Of a stretch of DNA of 64,000 bases, positions 10,981 through 22,679 are shown piece after piece (positions within the stretch are counted from its first letter, which is position 1; the number at the start of each line of letters is the position of its first letter). This DNA is from Stramonita haemastoma. Its lineage: Eukaryota > Mollusca > Gastropoda > Neogastropoda > Muricidae. A program made the position numbers and the translations under genes. Location: assembly GCA_030674155.1 (NCBI GenBank), contig CM060316.1, forward strand, positions 72,603,131 through 72,667,130, in the 5' to 3' direction. Below the pieces are notes generated by a model. It did no database searches. It saw nothing but the letters and a program-made list of their open reading frames with translations, and had not been told where the DNA came from.

Positions 10981-12071
10981 TGTTGGGAGTATTATTTGTA
11001 GATTTCAAAAAAGCATTTGATACAATTGACCACACACTTCTCATCAGAAAGCTAGACCTGTACAAGTTATCGTCAAATAGTCTAGAACTACTCCCTTCTT
11101 ATCTTAAAAACAGACAACAGTGTGTCTCAACAACTACATCCACATCCAATCTAAAACCCATTCATTATGGAGTACCACAGGGATCTATACTAGGACCCAA
11201 TCTCTTTTCATTATACATAAATGACCTTTTACATATTGCATCCAAATGTGAACTATTTGCTGATGACACAACCATACATACGAGCCATAACGACATTGAC
11301 TCTCTTGCAACCATATTACAACAAAGCTATAATGATCTTGTCAAATGGACAGAACTGAACCACATGTCTATTCACCCCCCAAAAATAAAATGCATGCTTA
11401 TCACCACCAGACAAAAGCAACAAAATTTACCTCATAAACAGTTTCCAATCCACATAAAAAAGGAAGCAATCGAACAAATCTCTTATCACAAAGCTCTAGG
11501 TGCAACAATCCATGAAAATCTCAGCTGGTTCTACCACATATCTCATCTATGCAAATACTTGTCCCAAACAGTATACCAGTTGACTAAAATTAAACACTTC
11601 CTTGATTACCATTCAAGGAAATTATTCTTTCAAGCTTATATACAAACTTCAATAGACTATGCCTCAACCCTATGGGATTCTGCCAGTGCAAACACTATGA
11701 AACCCTTATTAAGTCTGTATAAACGTGCTCTCAAACTTATCCTCCTGAAGAAAACAACCTTACTTGAAGTGGATTGTACTCAGTTAAGTATTCTCCCCCT
11801 ACAACAAAGACTAAAATATAACAAAGGCATTCTGATGTTTAAGATAATGGCAGGAGCTGTCCCCACATCCTTAAGAGATAAGTTCCCAATGAATCATTCC
11901 AGAAATACTGAAAAGCCAAGTGTCTCAATCCCAAGAATAGACTTGTTCAAGTCTAGTTTACTATACTCAGGTCCTGTGCTGTGTAACTCCCTTCCCGATT
12001 CAATTAAAGAGCACCAATCATTGACGACCTTCAAAAATCACCTTCTAATCCACTTGATGCATCAAAACTAA
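10980..12071 (+). pseudogene. L-alpha RT catalytic domain and C-terminus
   Basis: 363 codons are open. Motif A is FVDFKKAFDTIDH, motif B is GVPQGSILGPNLF and the catalytic motif C is FADDTT, so the aspartates are present. The thumb and C-terminal segment end with KEHQSLTTFKNHLLIHL and a stop at 12071. The annotated start is arbitrary: the real protein continues from the upstream segment, from which it is separated by a frameshift near 10980. Without endonuclease or ORF1 the copy is not autonomous. Confidence 0.85.
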
Positions 12072-12183
12072 TGAACCAGTCCTCATCCTGTTGGATATAT
12101 ATATATTTATCCCCCTTCTCTCTCTGTCCCTCTATGTGTGTGTGTGTTGTCTTCAATTTTCCGTCTGTTCACTCTTAGTGATA

Positions 12184-12268
<85 letters not shown>

Positions 12269-12469
12269 GTTTTTATATGTATCTTATTATTGTGTAGTTG
12301 TAACTGATTTCAAAGAGTAAATTTTTCATATTTTATTTTTCGTATCACATTTATCATATGGTATATTTTCTATACATGTATAACTAGAAAGATAGAGAGT
12401 GTTAAGTGATGATATTATTGGTCACTTGAAAATTGTACCAACACTACCTGGCTTAAAATGTACTGTGTA

Positions 12470-12560
<91 letters not shown>

Positions 12561-12816
12561 GCCTCCTTTCCCTTTCCTTTCCCCTTCAGCTTCCACCTTC
12601 ACATATTCTATCCTAGACTTATTATGGAGAAGAGTGTTTTGGTTGTTATGTTGGATTCAAACTGTATTCTTACCATTTGAATATATATATAGAAATGTGT
12701 TTTCATATAGCTTTTTGTGTTTAAAGGATTTTATGGGGTTTTTTGTTTTGTTTTGTTTTTTTGTTTTTTTTATCTGGTTCTTTCCCCTTTTATGCCTACT
12801 TTGCTTGTTTTCCCGC

Positions 12817-12888
<72 letters not shown>

Positions 12889-12894
<6 letters not shown>

Positions 12895-12924
12895 GCGCGC
12901 GCGCGCGCGCGCGCGCGCGCGCGC
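12889..12924. repeat. (GC)n tract next to (CA)n
   Basis: About 36 bp of alternating GC follow about 68 bp of CA; both are alternating purine-pyrimidine. The tract sits in the L-alpha 3' UTR. Confidence 0.9.
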
Positions 12925-13260
12925 TCACACATTATAGATTTTTAATGCCTTCTGTTTCATGGTCCTAAATATTTGCTATTTTATAGATATTTTTTGCTAT
13001 GTTATTTTTTGTTTAAATAATTATCAGTGTAGCCAGTTAGGATGACGCGTTTTGTTGAATGTATTCTGTTTTCTTCTTTTAAAATATTGGTTGAACTGCT
13101 TCTGGTGGTGATGCTGGTATGTAGGGGTAGGGAGGGGGTTTCTTAGCTTTATTCCCTGATCAGGGCAAGGGCCGGATGAAAAAAAGTATGTAATATTTAC
13201 TCTGTTACCCTTGAAAAATAAAGATTATTCATTCATTCATTCATTCATTCATTCATTCGT

Positions 13261-13325
<65 letters not shown>
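13261..13325. repeat. (TC)n microsatellite
   Basis: A TC tract between the (ATTC)n tail of L-alpha and the next SINE-A copy. Confidence 0.95.
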
Positions 13326-13697
<372 letters not shown>

Positions 13698-13743
13698 ACC
13701 TGTTGTCTTAAAACATGTTACCATCCATATTGATAAATACTTT

Positions 13744-14326
13744 TGTAACCCAGGCTCTTTATCCTTCTGCCGGGTACATAGGGTTCTGACTCTTTCACAC
13801 AAAGAAATAGAAAAAAAACTGGAATAGCTGTTCCAAGGATTTATTGATTGTAAAAATCCTATTGGGTTTTAAGGTGGATAGCAATCTCAAACCATGCCCC
13901 AAATCAACTAACTCAAAAGGACAACAGCTTCGTGATGGAGTAGACCACCGACTGGTTTCGTGCTCTCTAAAAAAAGGGCACGTTGATCACCTAAGAATAG
14001 GTGAATAGTAGCCTAAACTACTAACAAAATATGGCTTGCTCTCTCAACGATCAATGATTCACTGTCGGAGCTTTCTAGAATGTCAACAGGAAGTGCCCAG
14101 ATCGTTATACTTCCTTTTACTTTTTATTATTTTCTAAATGACTCTAAATCTAAATATAACTAAAACTATTTTATAAATTAAATAAAATACCCACAAAAAA
14201 TCCTAACATTTCGATTTTTTGTTGACTTAGAAAAAATAAACATGTTTCAGTTTTACAAATGTCTTATCACTGGTGACCTCCTAAAATTTTGTTTCCCCTC
14301 CTAAACAAAACTTTCGGTGGGTTACA
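13744..14326 (-). repeat. 3' LTR of the gypsy element
   Basis: 583 bp, TG..CA bounded (TGTAACCC..GGGTTACA). It is the 3' LTR because the element reads on the minus strand. It is nearly identical to 20608-21190. Confidence 0.97.
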
Positions 14327-14338
14327 CATTCCCCCCCT
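14327..14338 (-). promoter_or_regulatory. polypurine tract
   Basis: On the minus strand the bases just before the 3' LTR read AGGGGGGGAATG. This is the expected position for the plus-strand primer of an LTR retrotransposon. Confidence 0.8.
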
Positions 14339-14463
14339 AAAAAAAAAATGTTTTGTAATTATCATTGTAAAAAAAATGAAAAAACATTTCTGACATCCAA
14401 CCCGCTTTTGATTACCTTCAAAAAGAAAAGAAAAAAAAATCAAAATGTTCAAATGTTATACTT

Positions 14464-17400
14464 TCAGCTAGACCCCTCTGCCAGCCTCCGCATTAATCCA
14501 ATGAGTGCATCAAAGAATGCCACTCGGCACGAGTCTGGGACAGCTTTTTCAAACTCCATCAACTTAATGATGAGACTGTACAAGTTATCTTCTTGTTTGG
14601 GTCTTTGCTGACACTGATGGGCTAAGTTCAATTTCTCCACTGGTCGACGTACACGCGACGACCTTCTTAGTTCTGGAACCACAGGAGGTTCCTGCGCCTC
14701 TTCAATGTGCAACCTATCCCCACTATCTGATGATTCATCTTGAGGTGGGTTTTCCTCCTCTGCCTCCTGTGATGCCTCCTGATCAGCATCTTCAATTTCT
14801 CCCTCTGGTTCATCCTGCAGTGTTTCCTCTGAGTCTGGCTGATCAGCCAGCTCCCCTGACTCTCCTCTATGCTGCATTTCTCCCTGAGGAGCAGGAATGA
14901 ACTCTGGCGCAGAAACCCTCAGTGTGGAGTCTGGTCCACACTGCATATCTATACGCAAAGGCTCATCACCAAGATACTCAGGTTCTTCCTCGCCTTCTTC
15001 CACCAGTTGGTTATCTGTTTTGTCCTCTGCCTTTGACTCCTTTGCCTTCTGCTTTTGTGGTCTACATCCTCCATCTTCTGCATCAATTTCCCCAATGGGT
15101 AGCAGCAGATTTCTATGGAGCGTTCTGACTGGACCCTGTCCATCTTCCCTCTGTACTGTGTATACTGGTACATCTGTTTTCTTTGCCAAAACCCTGAAGA
15201 TAAATGGTTCCCATTTATCATCAATCTTGGACTTCAGCTGTGGTCCTACTTTACGGACTAGACACCTGTCTCCTTGTTCTAGCTCTGCAGCACGAGCACC
15301 AGCATCATAACGAGACTTGTTCTTCTGACTCGTTTTCTCGGAGTTTTCCTTTGCCAGGGCATAGGCAGTGCCTAAACTCTCCTTCAACTTCTTGATGTAC
15401 TGGCTGGGGTTTGAAACTTTCTCATTGTTCAGTTTTATCCCAAAAGCCAAATCCACGGGTAGCTGTGGGTAGCGTCCGAAAAACAAGTAGTATGGTGAGA
15501 ATCCAGTGGTTTCATGGACTCTGGCATTGTAGGCATGGACTATAGATTTCAACTGCTTCCTCCAGTCTTGCTTCTTCTCATCTTCCAGACTCCTTAGCAT
15601 GCCGAGTAGGGTCCTGTTCCAACGTTCAACTGGATTTCCCGAAGGATGGTAAGGAGTTGTCCTACACTTGCGGATACCTGCTACAATGCATAGCTCTTTG
15701 ACCAATTTGGACTCGAAGTCTCTTCCTTGATCAGAGAGAATCTTTCTCGGAAACCCATACACCATGAAAAATTCATCCCACAGGGCTTTTGCAACTGCAC
15801 GGGCTGTTTGGTCTTTTGTAACCACAGCTTGCGCAAACTTTGTGAAATGATCCATTATCACCAGGATGTTCTTTTTGTGCCCCCTTTCTTCTACTGTCAA
15901 AAAGTCAATAGACAGAAGTTCGAGTGGATATGTGGTCTCGATGGTATGCATAGGCGCTTTTTGTGGTCTGGAGCCTCTAAAAATGCATCTTCCACATTTC
16001 TTGATCCTTTCCTCTATATCTCTGCTCATATAAGGCCAGAAGAATCTCATCTGAGCTTGGCGAATGGAACTTTCTAAATGGGGATGATACAAATCATCAT
16101 GGATTCCCTTAATCGCCTGCCTTCTATGTGAGAGCGGTATGCACAACTGCCACTTTGGCTTGTTGTCTCCTCCTATGATCCTTCTGTACAGAACTCCATC
16201 TCGGATCTCCAGTTTTGCTTGTTCTCTGGCATAAATTCTCAGTTCTGCTGGTCTTCCCCTGAGCTTTGTGGGATCAATTTCCTGCTTCTGCTGCAACTGT
16301 TTTATCACACTTGCCAAGGTTGTGTCTGCAGCTTGGTGCTTTTGCCACTCTTGTCTCGGAATAGTGGGTGAATCCATCTCAGGATCTTGGATCTTGTCGT
16401 CCAGTGTTCCAGGCTCTTTGACTAATTGATCTACTGCTGGAACAAAGTGTTGTTCTGGAGCTATTTGATCAGTCCTCTTCGACGCCACTCCTAGCTTGTT
16501 GATCACAATTCCTCTTGCTTCCATGATCGCGTTGACTGTATCTTTATCAACACAGGTATGCTCGCTTGCCTCTTCTTCAAACCTCTTTGCTTTTTCCAGA
16601 AAAAATTTTGTGTTTTCCAGTACCTTCCTGTATTCTTCATCTTCTTCTGGAGCTTCCTGTTTCTGCCTTGACAGTGAGTCTGCATCGATGTGGCTGGACC
16701 CTTTCCGGTACTGTAATTCAAAGTCATACGCTGACAGGGCTGCCAGCCATCTGTGACTGGTGGCGTCCAACTTCGCATTCTTCAGGATGTAACAGAGTGG
16801 GTTGTTATCTGTGACAACAGTGATATGCGAGCCTAGGACATACTCATTGAACTTCTCAGTCAAAGCCCATTTGAGTGCAAGGAACTCTCTTTTGTGAGCT
16901 GGGTAATTCTGCTCAGTCTTGTTCAGTGATCGGCTTGCATACGCTATCACCCTAAGCTTCCCATCCTGCTCTTGATACAGCACTGCTCCAATTCCTGTGC
17001 CACTGGCATCACAATGCAGTTTGAAGGGTTTGCCTCTATCGGCAATGGCAATCACTGGTTCTGACGTAAGCGCCTCTATCAGCTTGTCGAATGCTTCCTG
17101 CTGGTCTTTTTTCCACAGGTGCGAAATGTCAGAGTTCAAAGTAAGATTTCCCTTTTTTCCACCTGTCTTGGCTTTTTGTGGGCAGTAACCTGCGGTGAGG
17201 TCATTGAGTGGTTTTGCCAGTTTTGAGAAATTTGATATGAACCTTCTGTAGTACCCTGCAAAACCACAGAACTGCTTCACTTCCCTGATTGTCCTTGGTG
17301 TCGGCCAGGATTTCAATGTTTCCAACTTCTCTGGGTCTGGCTTTATCCCCTCACCTGAGATGATGTACCCCAGGTGTTTTACGGTGGAAGTGCCAAAGAT

Positions 17401-20400
17401 ACACTTTTCTGGGTCCAATTTCAATTTGAACCTTCTCAACTTTTCTAAGGCTTGGATGGTTCTCTCTTCCAACTCCTCAAGTGTTTGGCCATAAATCAAC
17501 AGATCATCCATGAAGATGATCAGTTCACTGAGGTTGACATCAGTGAAAACAGTCTCCATCAGTCTTTGGAATGTGTGTGGGCTGTTCTTCAATCCCATTG
17601 CCATTCGTTCAAACTGGTACAGTCCAAACGGTGTCGTAAATGCAGAGATTTGCTTGGCCCGATCCGTTAGTCTCACCTGATAGAAGGCCTTGCTCAGATC
17701 TACTTGGGAGAAGTATTTGGCACCACTAAGGGCCAGAAAAATCTCCTCTATCTTTGGGATGGCATAGCTATCACTGACTGTCCTGGCATTGACCTTCCGG
17801 TAGTCAACACACATTCTGAGCTTCCCTGACTTCTTTCGTACTAGCACGATGGGACTTGCATACGGGGAAGTTGACGGGGAGATTATCCTCGCTTCAAGCA
17901 GGTCTTTGATGTGCTGTCTTGCTTCTTCAAAATCCCTTTGAGGAATTGGCCGTGGTCTTTCTCTTATGTGAGGCCCATCTTCTAGTATGATGTCATGGAA
18001 AATATTTGGTGCTTCACCCAAATCAAATTCATGTTTAGTGAAAACATCATCATACTGCTTCAGCCTCTCTGCAAATCTTTGTCTCCATTCTGGAGTGGTG
18101 TTCTCCCCAAACTTGACTGGAAGTGTGGGTGAACTTCCTTGACCATTTCCCTTAGTGTGTACAACATTTACACTATTCATACCTTTGACAACTTGAGCAC
18201 TGCGACCACTCTCACTCGCTCCCTTACATCCATCATCTGCAGTCTCACCACACGTTCCCACTACCTGAAAAATCTTTGCCACATCATACTCATCTCCTAT
18301 TAAAAACAAATCAACAACAGTCTGACCCCGTTTCAATACAACATCATCATCAGTGGGGTTCACAATCTCTATCCAAAATGCATGCAAACACTCTACAGGC
18401 ACTTTGCATGCTACCACTCCTACCCCTTCTGGTAAGGAATCTCTTTCAGGCTCTTGCACCAGTACATGTGTCACATGGCGTGCCAATGACACTTTAGCAG
18501 AACACTTTACTTGAATGCTTGACCTAGCTGGGACAGTAGCATCCCTTCTGCTCATCTTTGCTGGTCCTAATCGACCTTCCATGTTGCCTTTGCATGCAAT
18601 GCTGAACATCAGCGAGGAAATCCATGGAACATTTTGTGGAGTGTTCCCTGTTTTGTGATGTGCCAGTTGTCTAAATACATTCGTTCCGACTATGACAGGA
18701 ACCTTTTCTGAGTAGGAGGTGTCAACTCCAACAAGAGCAAGAATTTCTACAGAGTTATCATTTCCCACTACTGATTTTGGGAGACTACATGTTATCTCCA
18801 CAACACCTACATAGGGTATGTCATGTCCCCCTGCACCTGTCACTTTCAGATCAACTGGTAACACTTTATCAATATCTTGCAACTCTACCTTATCTTTCAA
18901 ACATTCGTCATAGAACTTTTTTGAGATCACAGTAACCTGTGAACCACTGTCCATGAGTCCACGTGTCCTTATACCTTGTACTGTGATGTCCGTTTCCAGC
19001 GCTGGTCCAATGAGGGCTTCCATGGCTCCCGTTGGTCCGTCTAACTCCCCCAGCACTGTGGTTGAGTCCAGGGTGACAGTCCGTCTGGAACACATGTTTT
19101 GCACCGTCAAGTGCACCTGGCGTGCCTTCACTTCTGCCCGAATGATCCGGAGACCATCAGGCAGATCACCTTCTTGTCGTGGCAGGATCCTTGTGGGCGT
19201 TGCATCATCTCCCCGGATGTAACCTGTCAGGTCGAGGACTTCTCTCGGTTGCACGGTCAGCACGGTGTTTGTTTTCAGCCTCACTGGTTGTCGTGGGAGA
19301 TCCTGCTCCACGGTGTTTGGAGCAGTCCTCAGCTTTTGTTGATTGTGGGGGCGGAGGATTTCAGGTGGAAAAGTCACAGATCGCCCCGCTGCTGTGACTC
19401 TCTCCCGTTTAAATGGTACCTTGCCGGTCCTGTGCTCCCACGTCTGGATGGAGGGTAGTTGGGACAATTTTTTGGCAAAGTGAGAACCCACCTCACCACA
19501 CCGGAAACATGGTCCCCTGGGTCGTAGCGTTCTACTGGTGGCTTGTGTCGGTGCATTCTCACTTTGGAGTTTTCTGGCCACCAGGTCGGCCAGCTTCTGC
19601 AGGTCTTCCTCAGACTGTGCCACAGGTGTGGAGGTCTGCTGCGTGTGGCACTTCGTCTCCTGCCGAACTGCTGCTGTGGCTGCCAAATCCATGTCATCCA
19701 GCAGCTTGACATGGTGGTACACCTCCATGGTGTCTGGAGCAGCTAACCCCGGGAACCCAAATTTGGTTCGCATCTCCATGCACAACGGCTGGTTGTGCGC
19801 CCCCAGTCCTTTTAAGAAGGTCCGGTATAGCTTGACTCGGGCCTCCTCATCTGTGAATTTTGTTATTTTATTCATTTCCACCCAGTCTCCCCACATCCTT
19901 AATAAAAAACTGGAGGCTGACTCTGTCCTCTTGATATGCGTGTTGTTTACAAAGTCCAGGTAGAGGTCTTCGGCAGAACGAATGCAGCCAAACTCCCTTT
20001 TTATTTTGTCTAGTATCTCAGAGACAGTAGTGCAATTTTTTACCCGTTCCCAGGCCAGTCCCTTCAGACTACTCCGGACCCGGCCCAGAACATCTGGCAC
20101 AGGATGATCCTCCTTCTCCAGCTGTTCCACCTGTCCAATCCACTCAGCACATGATGCCTCGTTGGAGTTGGTGGGTGGCTGACCGCTGAATGTCTTCAGT
20201 CGAATCACTTGTGGGGGGATGACGGTCACATTCGTCACAGGCAGTGGAGGTGGTGCTCCCAGGTGATGTGGGTTTGCCTTCCGTAACTCATCCAGTTCTT
20301 GCTGTAGCCGTTGTTCCTCTGCTTGCGTCCTTGCCATGGCCTCTTCTAACATGCGTCGTAGGTCAGCAATTTCTTCGTTGTCTCTGTTCTTCTCGGTCCC

Positions 20401-20466
20401 CGTCCGTTCTGTGTGTCCAGAGGAGCTGACTGGGACAGGGTTTGTGCTATTACCACCAGTAGCCAT
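14464..20466 (-). CDS. gypsy Gag-Pol polyprotein, 2000 aa, single frame
   Basis: Gag occupies about residues 1-340, with a coiled-coil-like start (DLRRMLEEAMARTQAEEQ) and a zinc-knuckle start CFRCGEVGSH near 318. The protease motif LMDSGSQVTVIS is near 505. RT spans about 830-1010 with VDYRKVNAR, QVDLSKAFYQV and FMDDLLIYG. RNase H is about 1145-1270 (HCDASGTGIGAVLYQ, TDNNPLCYIL, DADSLSRQ). Integrase has an H-H-C-C zinc domain near 1452-1500 (CGRCIFRGS) and a D, D-35-E core: IDFLTVE near 1520, LSDQGRDFES near 1575, VERWNRTLL near 1614. A GPY/F-type module follows near 1760, then an acidic tail. All catalytic residues listed are present, so it may be active. The fourth zinc-knuckle ligand is missing in this frame (see findings). 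The Met at 20466 is the first in the frame, behind an A-rich leader. Confidence 0.95.
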   Translation of the reverse strand: MATGGNSTNPVPVSSSGHTERTGTEKNRDNEEIADLRRMLEEAMARTQAEEQRLQQELDELRKANPHHLGAPPPLPVTNVTVIPPQVIRLKTFSGQPPTNSNEASCAEWIGQVEQLEKEDHPVPDVLGRVRSSLKGLAWERVKNCTTVSEILDKIKREFGCIRSAEDLYLDFVNNTHIKRTESASSFLLRMWGDWVEMNKITKFTDEEARVKLYRTFLKGLGAHNQPLCMEMRTKFGFPGLAAPDTMEVYHHVKLLDDMDLAATAAVRQETKCHTQQTSTPVAQSEEDLQKLADLVARKLQSENAPTQATSRTLRPRGPCFRCGEVGSHFAKKLSQLPSIQTWEHRTGKVPFKRERVTAAGRSVTFPPEILRPHNQQKLRTAPNTVEQDLPRQPVRLKTNTVLTVQPREVLDLTGYIRGDDATPTRILPRQEGDLPDGLRIIRAEVKARQVHLTVQNMCSRRTVTLDSTTVLGELDGPTGAMEALIGPALETDITVQGIRTRGLMDSGSQVTVISKKFYDECLKDKVELQDIDKVLPVDLKVTGAGGHDIPYVGVVEITCSLPKSVVGNDNSVEILALVGVDTSYSEKVPVIVGTNVFRQLAHHKTGNTPQNVPWISSLMFSIACKGNMEGRLGPAKMSRRDATVPARSSIQVKCSAKVSLARHVTHVLVQEPERDSLPEGVGVVACKVPVECLHAFWIEIVNPTDDDVVLKRGQTVVDLFLIGDEYDVAKIFQVVGTCGETADDGCKGASESGRSAQVVKGMNSVNVVHTKGNGQGSSPTLPVKFGENTTPEWRQRFAERLKQYDDVFTKHEFDLGEAPNIFHDIILEDGPHIRERPRPIPQRDFEEARQHIKDLLEARIISPSTSPYASPIVLVRKKSGKLRMCVDYRKVNARTVSDSYAIPKIEEIFLALSGAKYFSQVDLSKAFYQVRLTDRAKQISAFTTPFGLYQFERMAMGLKNSPHTFQRLMETVFTDVNLSELIIFMDDLLIYGQTLEELEERTIQALEKLRRFKLKLDPEKCIFGTSTVKHLGYIISGEGIKPDPEKLETLKSWPTPRTIREVKQFCGFAGYYRRFISNFSKLAKPLNDLTAGYCPQKAKTGGKKGNLTLNSDISHLWKKDQQEAFDKLIEALTSEPVIAIADRGKPFKLHCDASGTGIGAVLYQEQDGKLRVIAYASRSLNKTEQNYPAHKREFLALKWALTEKFNEYVLGSHITVVTDNNPLCYILKNAKLDATSHRWLAALSAYDFELQYRKGSSHIDADSLSRQKQEAPEEDEEYRKVLENTKFFLEKAKRFEEEASEHTCVDKDTVNAIMEARGIVINKLGVASKRTDQIAPEQHFVPAVDQLVKEPGTLDDKIQDPEMDSPTIPRQEWQKHQAADTTLASVIKQLQQKQEIDPTKLRGRPAELRIYAREQAKLEIRDGVLYRRIIGGDNKPKWQLCIPLSHRRQAIKGIHDDLYHPHLESSIRQAQMRFFWPYMSRDIEERIKKCGRCIFRGSRPQKAPMHTIETTYPLELLSIDFLTVEERGHKKNILVIMDHFTKFAQAVVTKDQTARAVAKALWDEFFMVYGFPRKILSDQGRDFESKLVKELCIVAGIRKCRTTPYHPSGNPVERWNRTLLGMLRSLEDEKKQDWRKQLKSIVHAYNARVHETTGFSPYYLFFGRYPQLPVDLAFGIKLNNEKVSNPSQYIKKLKESLGTAYALAKENSEKTSQKNKSRYDAGARAAELEQGDRCLVRKVGPQLKSKIDDKWEPFIFRVLAKKTDVPVYTVQREDGQGPVRTLHRNLLLPIGEIDAEDGGCRPQKQKAKESKAEDKTDNQLVEEGEEEPEYLGDEPLRIDMQCGPDSTLRVSAPEFIPAPQGEMQHRGESGELADQPDSEETLQDEPEGEIEDADQEASQEAEEENPPQDESSDSGDRLHIEEAQEPPVVPELRRSSRVRRPVEKLNLAHQCQQRPKQEDNLYSLIIKLMEFEKAVPDSCRVAFFDALIGLMRRLAEGSS

Positions 20467-20474
20467 AGTTGTGT

Positions 20475-20565
20475 GTTTTTTTTTTTTTTTTTTTTTTTTT
20501 TTTTCTTGTTTATTTATTTATTTTATTTTATTTATTATTTTTTTTTTTCTTCCCCCTTTTTTTCT
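20475..20565 (-). repeat. homopolymer A/T-rich 5' leader of the gypsy element
   Basis: A T-run of about 29 bases and T/A-rich sequence on the plus strand; on the element's strand this is an A-rich untranslated leader between the primer site and the ORF start. Confidence 0.8.
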
Positions 20566-20584
20566 TTCTTTTAGAGACGATTTC

Positions 20585-20602
20585 GTCCCTTATTGGGCGC
20601 CA
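20585..20602 (-). promoter_or_regulatory. primer-binding site, tRNA-Lys-like
   Basis: On the minus strand it reads TGGCGCCCAATAAGGGAC, starting 5 nt inside the 5' LTR. From established knowledge, the tRNA-Lys(UUU) site begins TGGCGCCC and ends GGGAC; by eye it differs at about three of 18 positions. Confidence 0.8.
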
Positions 20603-20607
20603 CTTTA

Positions 20608-21190
20608 TGTAACCCAGGCTCTTTATCCTTCTGCCGGGTACATAGGGTTCTGACTCTTTCACACAAAGAAATAGAAAAAAAACTGGAATAGCTGTTCCAA
20701 GGATTTATTGATTGTAAAAATCTTATTGGGTTTTAAGGTGGATAGCAATCTCAAACCATGCCCCAAATCAACTAACTCAAAAGGACAACAGCTTCGTGAT
20801 GGAGTAGACCACCGACTGGTTTCGTGCTCTCTAAAAAAAGGGCACGTTGATCACCTAAGAATAGGTGAATAGTAGCCTAAACTACTAACAAAATATGGCT
20901 TGCTCTCTCAACGATCAATGATTCACTGTCGGAGCTTTCTAGAATGTCAACAGGAAGTGCCCAGATCGTTATACTTCCTTTTACTTTTTATTATTTTCTA
21001 AATGACTCTAAATCTAAATATAACTAAAACTATTTTATAAATTAAATAAAATACCCACAAAAAATCCTAACATTTCGATTTTTTGTTGACTTAGAAAAAA
21101 TAAACATGTTTCAGTTTTACAAATGTCTTATCACTGGTGACCTCCTAAAATTTTGTTTCCCCTCCTAAACAAAACTTTCGGTGGGTTACA
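20608..21190 (-). repeat. 5' LTR of the gypsy element
   Basis: 583 bp, the same termini as the other LTR. It should contain the promoter; no TATA position is asserted. Confidence 0.97.
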
Positions 21191-21194
21191 CTTT

Positions 21195-22049
<855 letters not shown>

Positions 22050-22679
22050 TTTCACCTGACATTGCTGGTCTTTGTGACCCAGTGTACCTTAACCTGCTGC
22101 AGCCTGAACTTTTCCACGAAATACACGATCTCAAAATACCCCCCCCCCACCACACCACCACCACCACCAGCGTCTGCCATTTCACTGCCATGACACAAAC
22201 TGCTCAAGACTTAAAGACTTTTTCACGTGTTCATTACCCCATACAAAATGAACTTATACAGGTCATTTCTAGCTTGGGTATCAACCGCCACAAAACCAGA
22301 CAAGGAACAGGGCAGGCAAACAGGTCTCAATTCGACGCTGAGGCGTGCGTCCCCTTCATCTGCCTCCTCCACCACTTCTGACGTCACTGCCACAACCACC
22401 GTATCCAGAGACAACACCCCTTCGCTTCGTCCTTCAGCTGCTTCTTTGTTTATATGTGACTCTGACAATGTTTGTTCTGACCATAATGTAAATCATAATA
22501 TGCATAAGACAACAAATTCACTAACTGATTCAATTCCTCCACCATCTTCCACACCTGACACACCATCCAAACTGTGGTCTGCTCTTCCACTGCACACATC
22601 TCCTCTTCATCCCCGTCCTCTTCCTCTGATAGTCCCCCTCACTCACCACCGCCATCTTCGACCTCTTTACCTCCATCTA

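Larger units (their letters stand above)
13744..21190 (-). mobile_element. complete Ty3/gypsy LTR retrotransposon
   Basis: A 7447-bp minus-strand element with two 583-bp LTRs, a tRNA-Lys-like primer site, a polypurine tract and one 2000-codon ORF. The LTRs start TGTAACCC and end GGGTTACA. CTTT directly precedes it (13740-13743) and CTTT directly follows it (21191-21194), a 4-bp target-site duplication. I see one difference between the LTRs (C at about 13859 against T at the matching site), which implies a recent insertion. The pol order is protease, RT, RNase H, integrase, as in Ty3/gypsy. No env ORF and no chromodomain were seen. Confidence 0.97.

Noticed and set aside
14464..16000. A chromodomain or envelope gene in the gypsy element
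   Set aside because: After the integrase GPY/F-like module there is only an acidic tail, and no further ORF lies before the 3' LTR.
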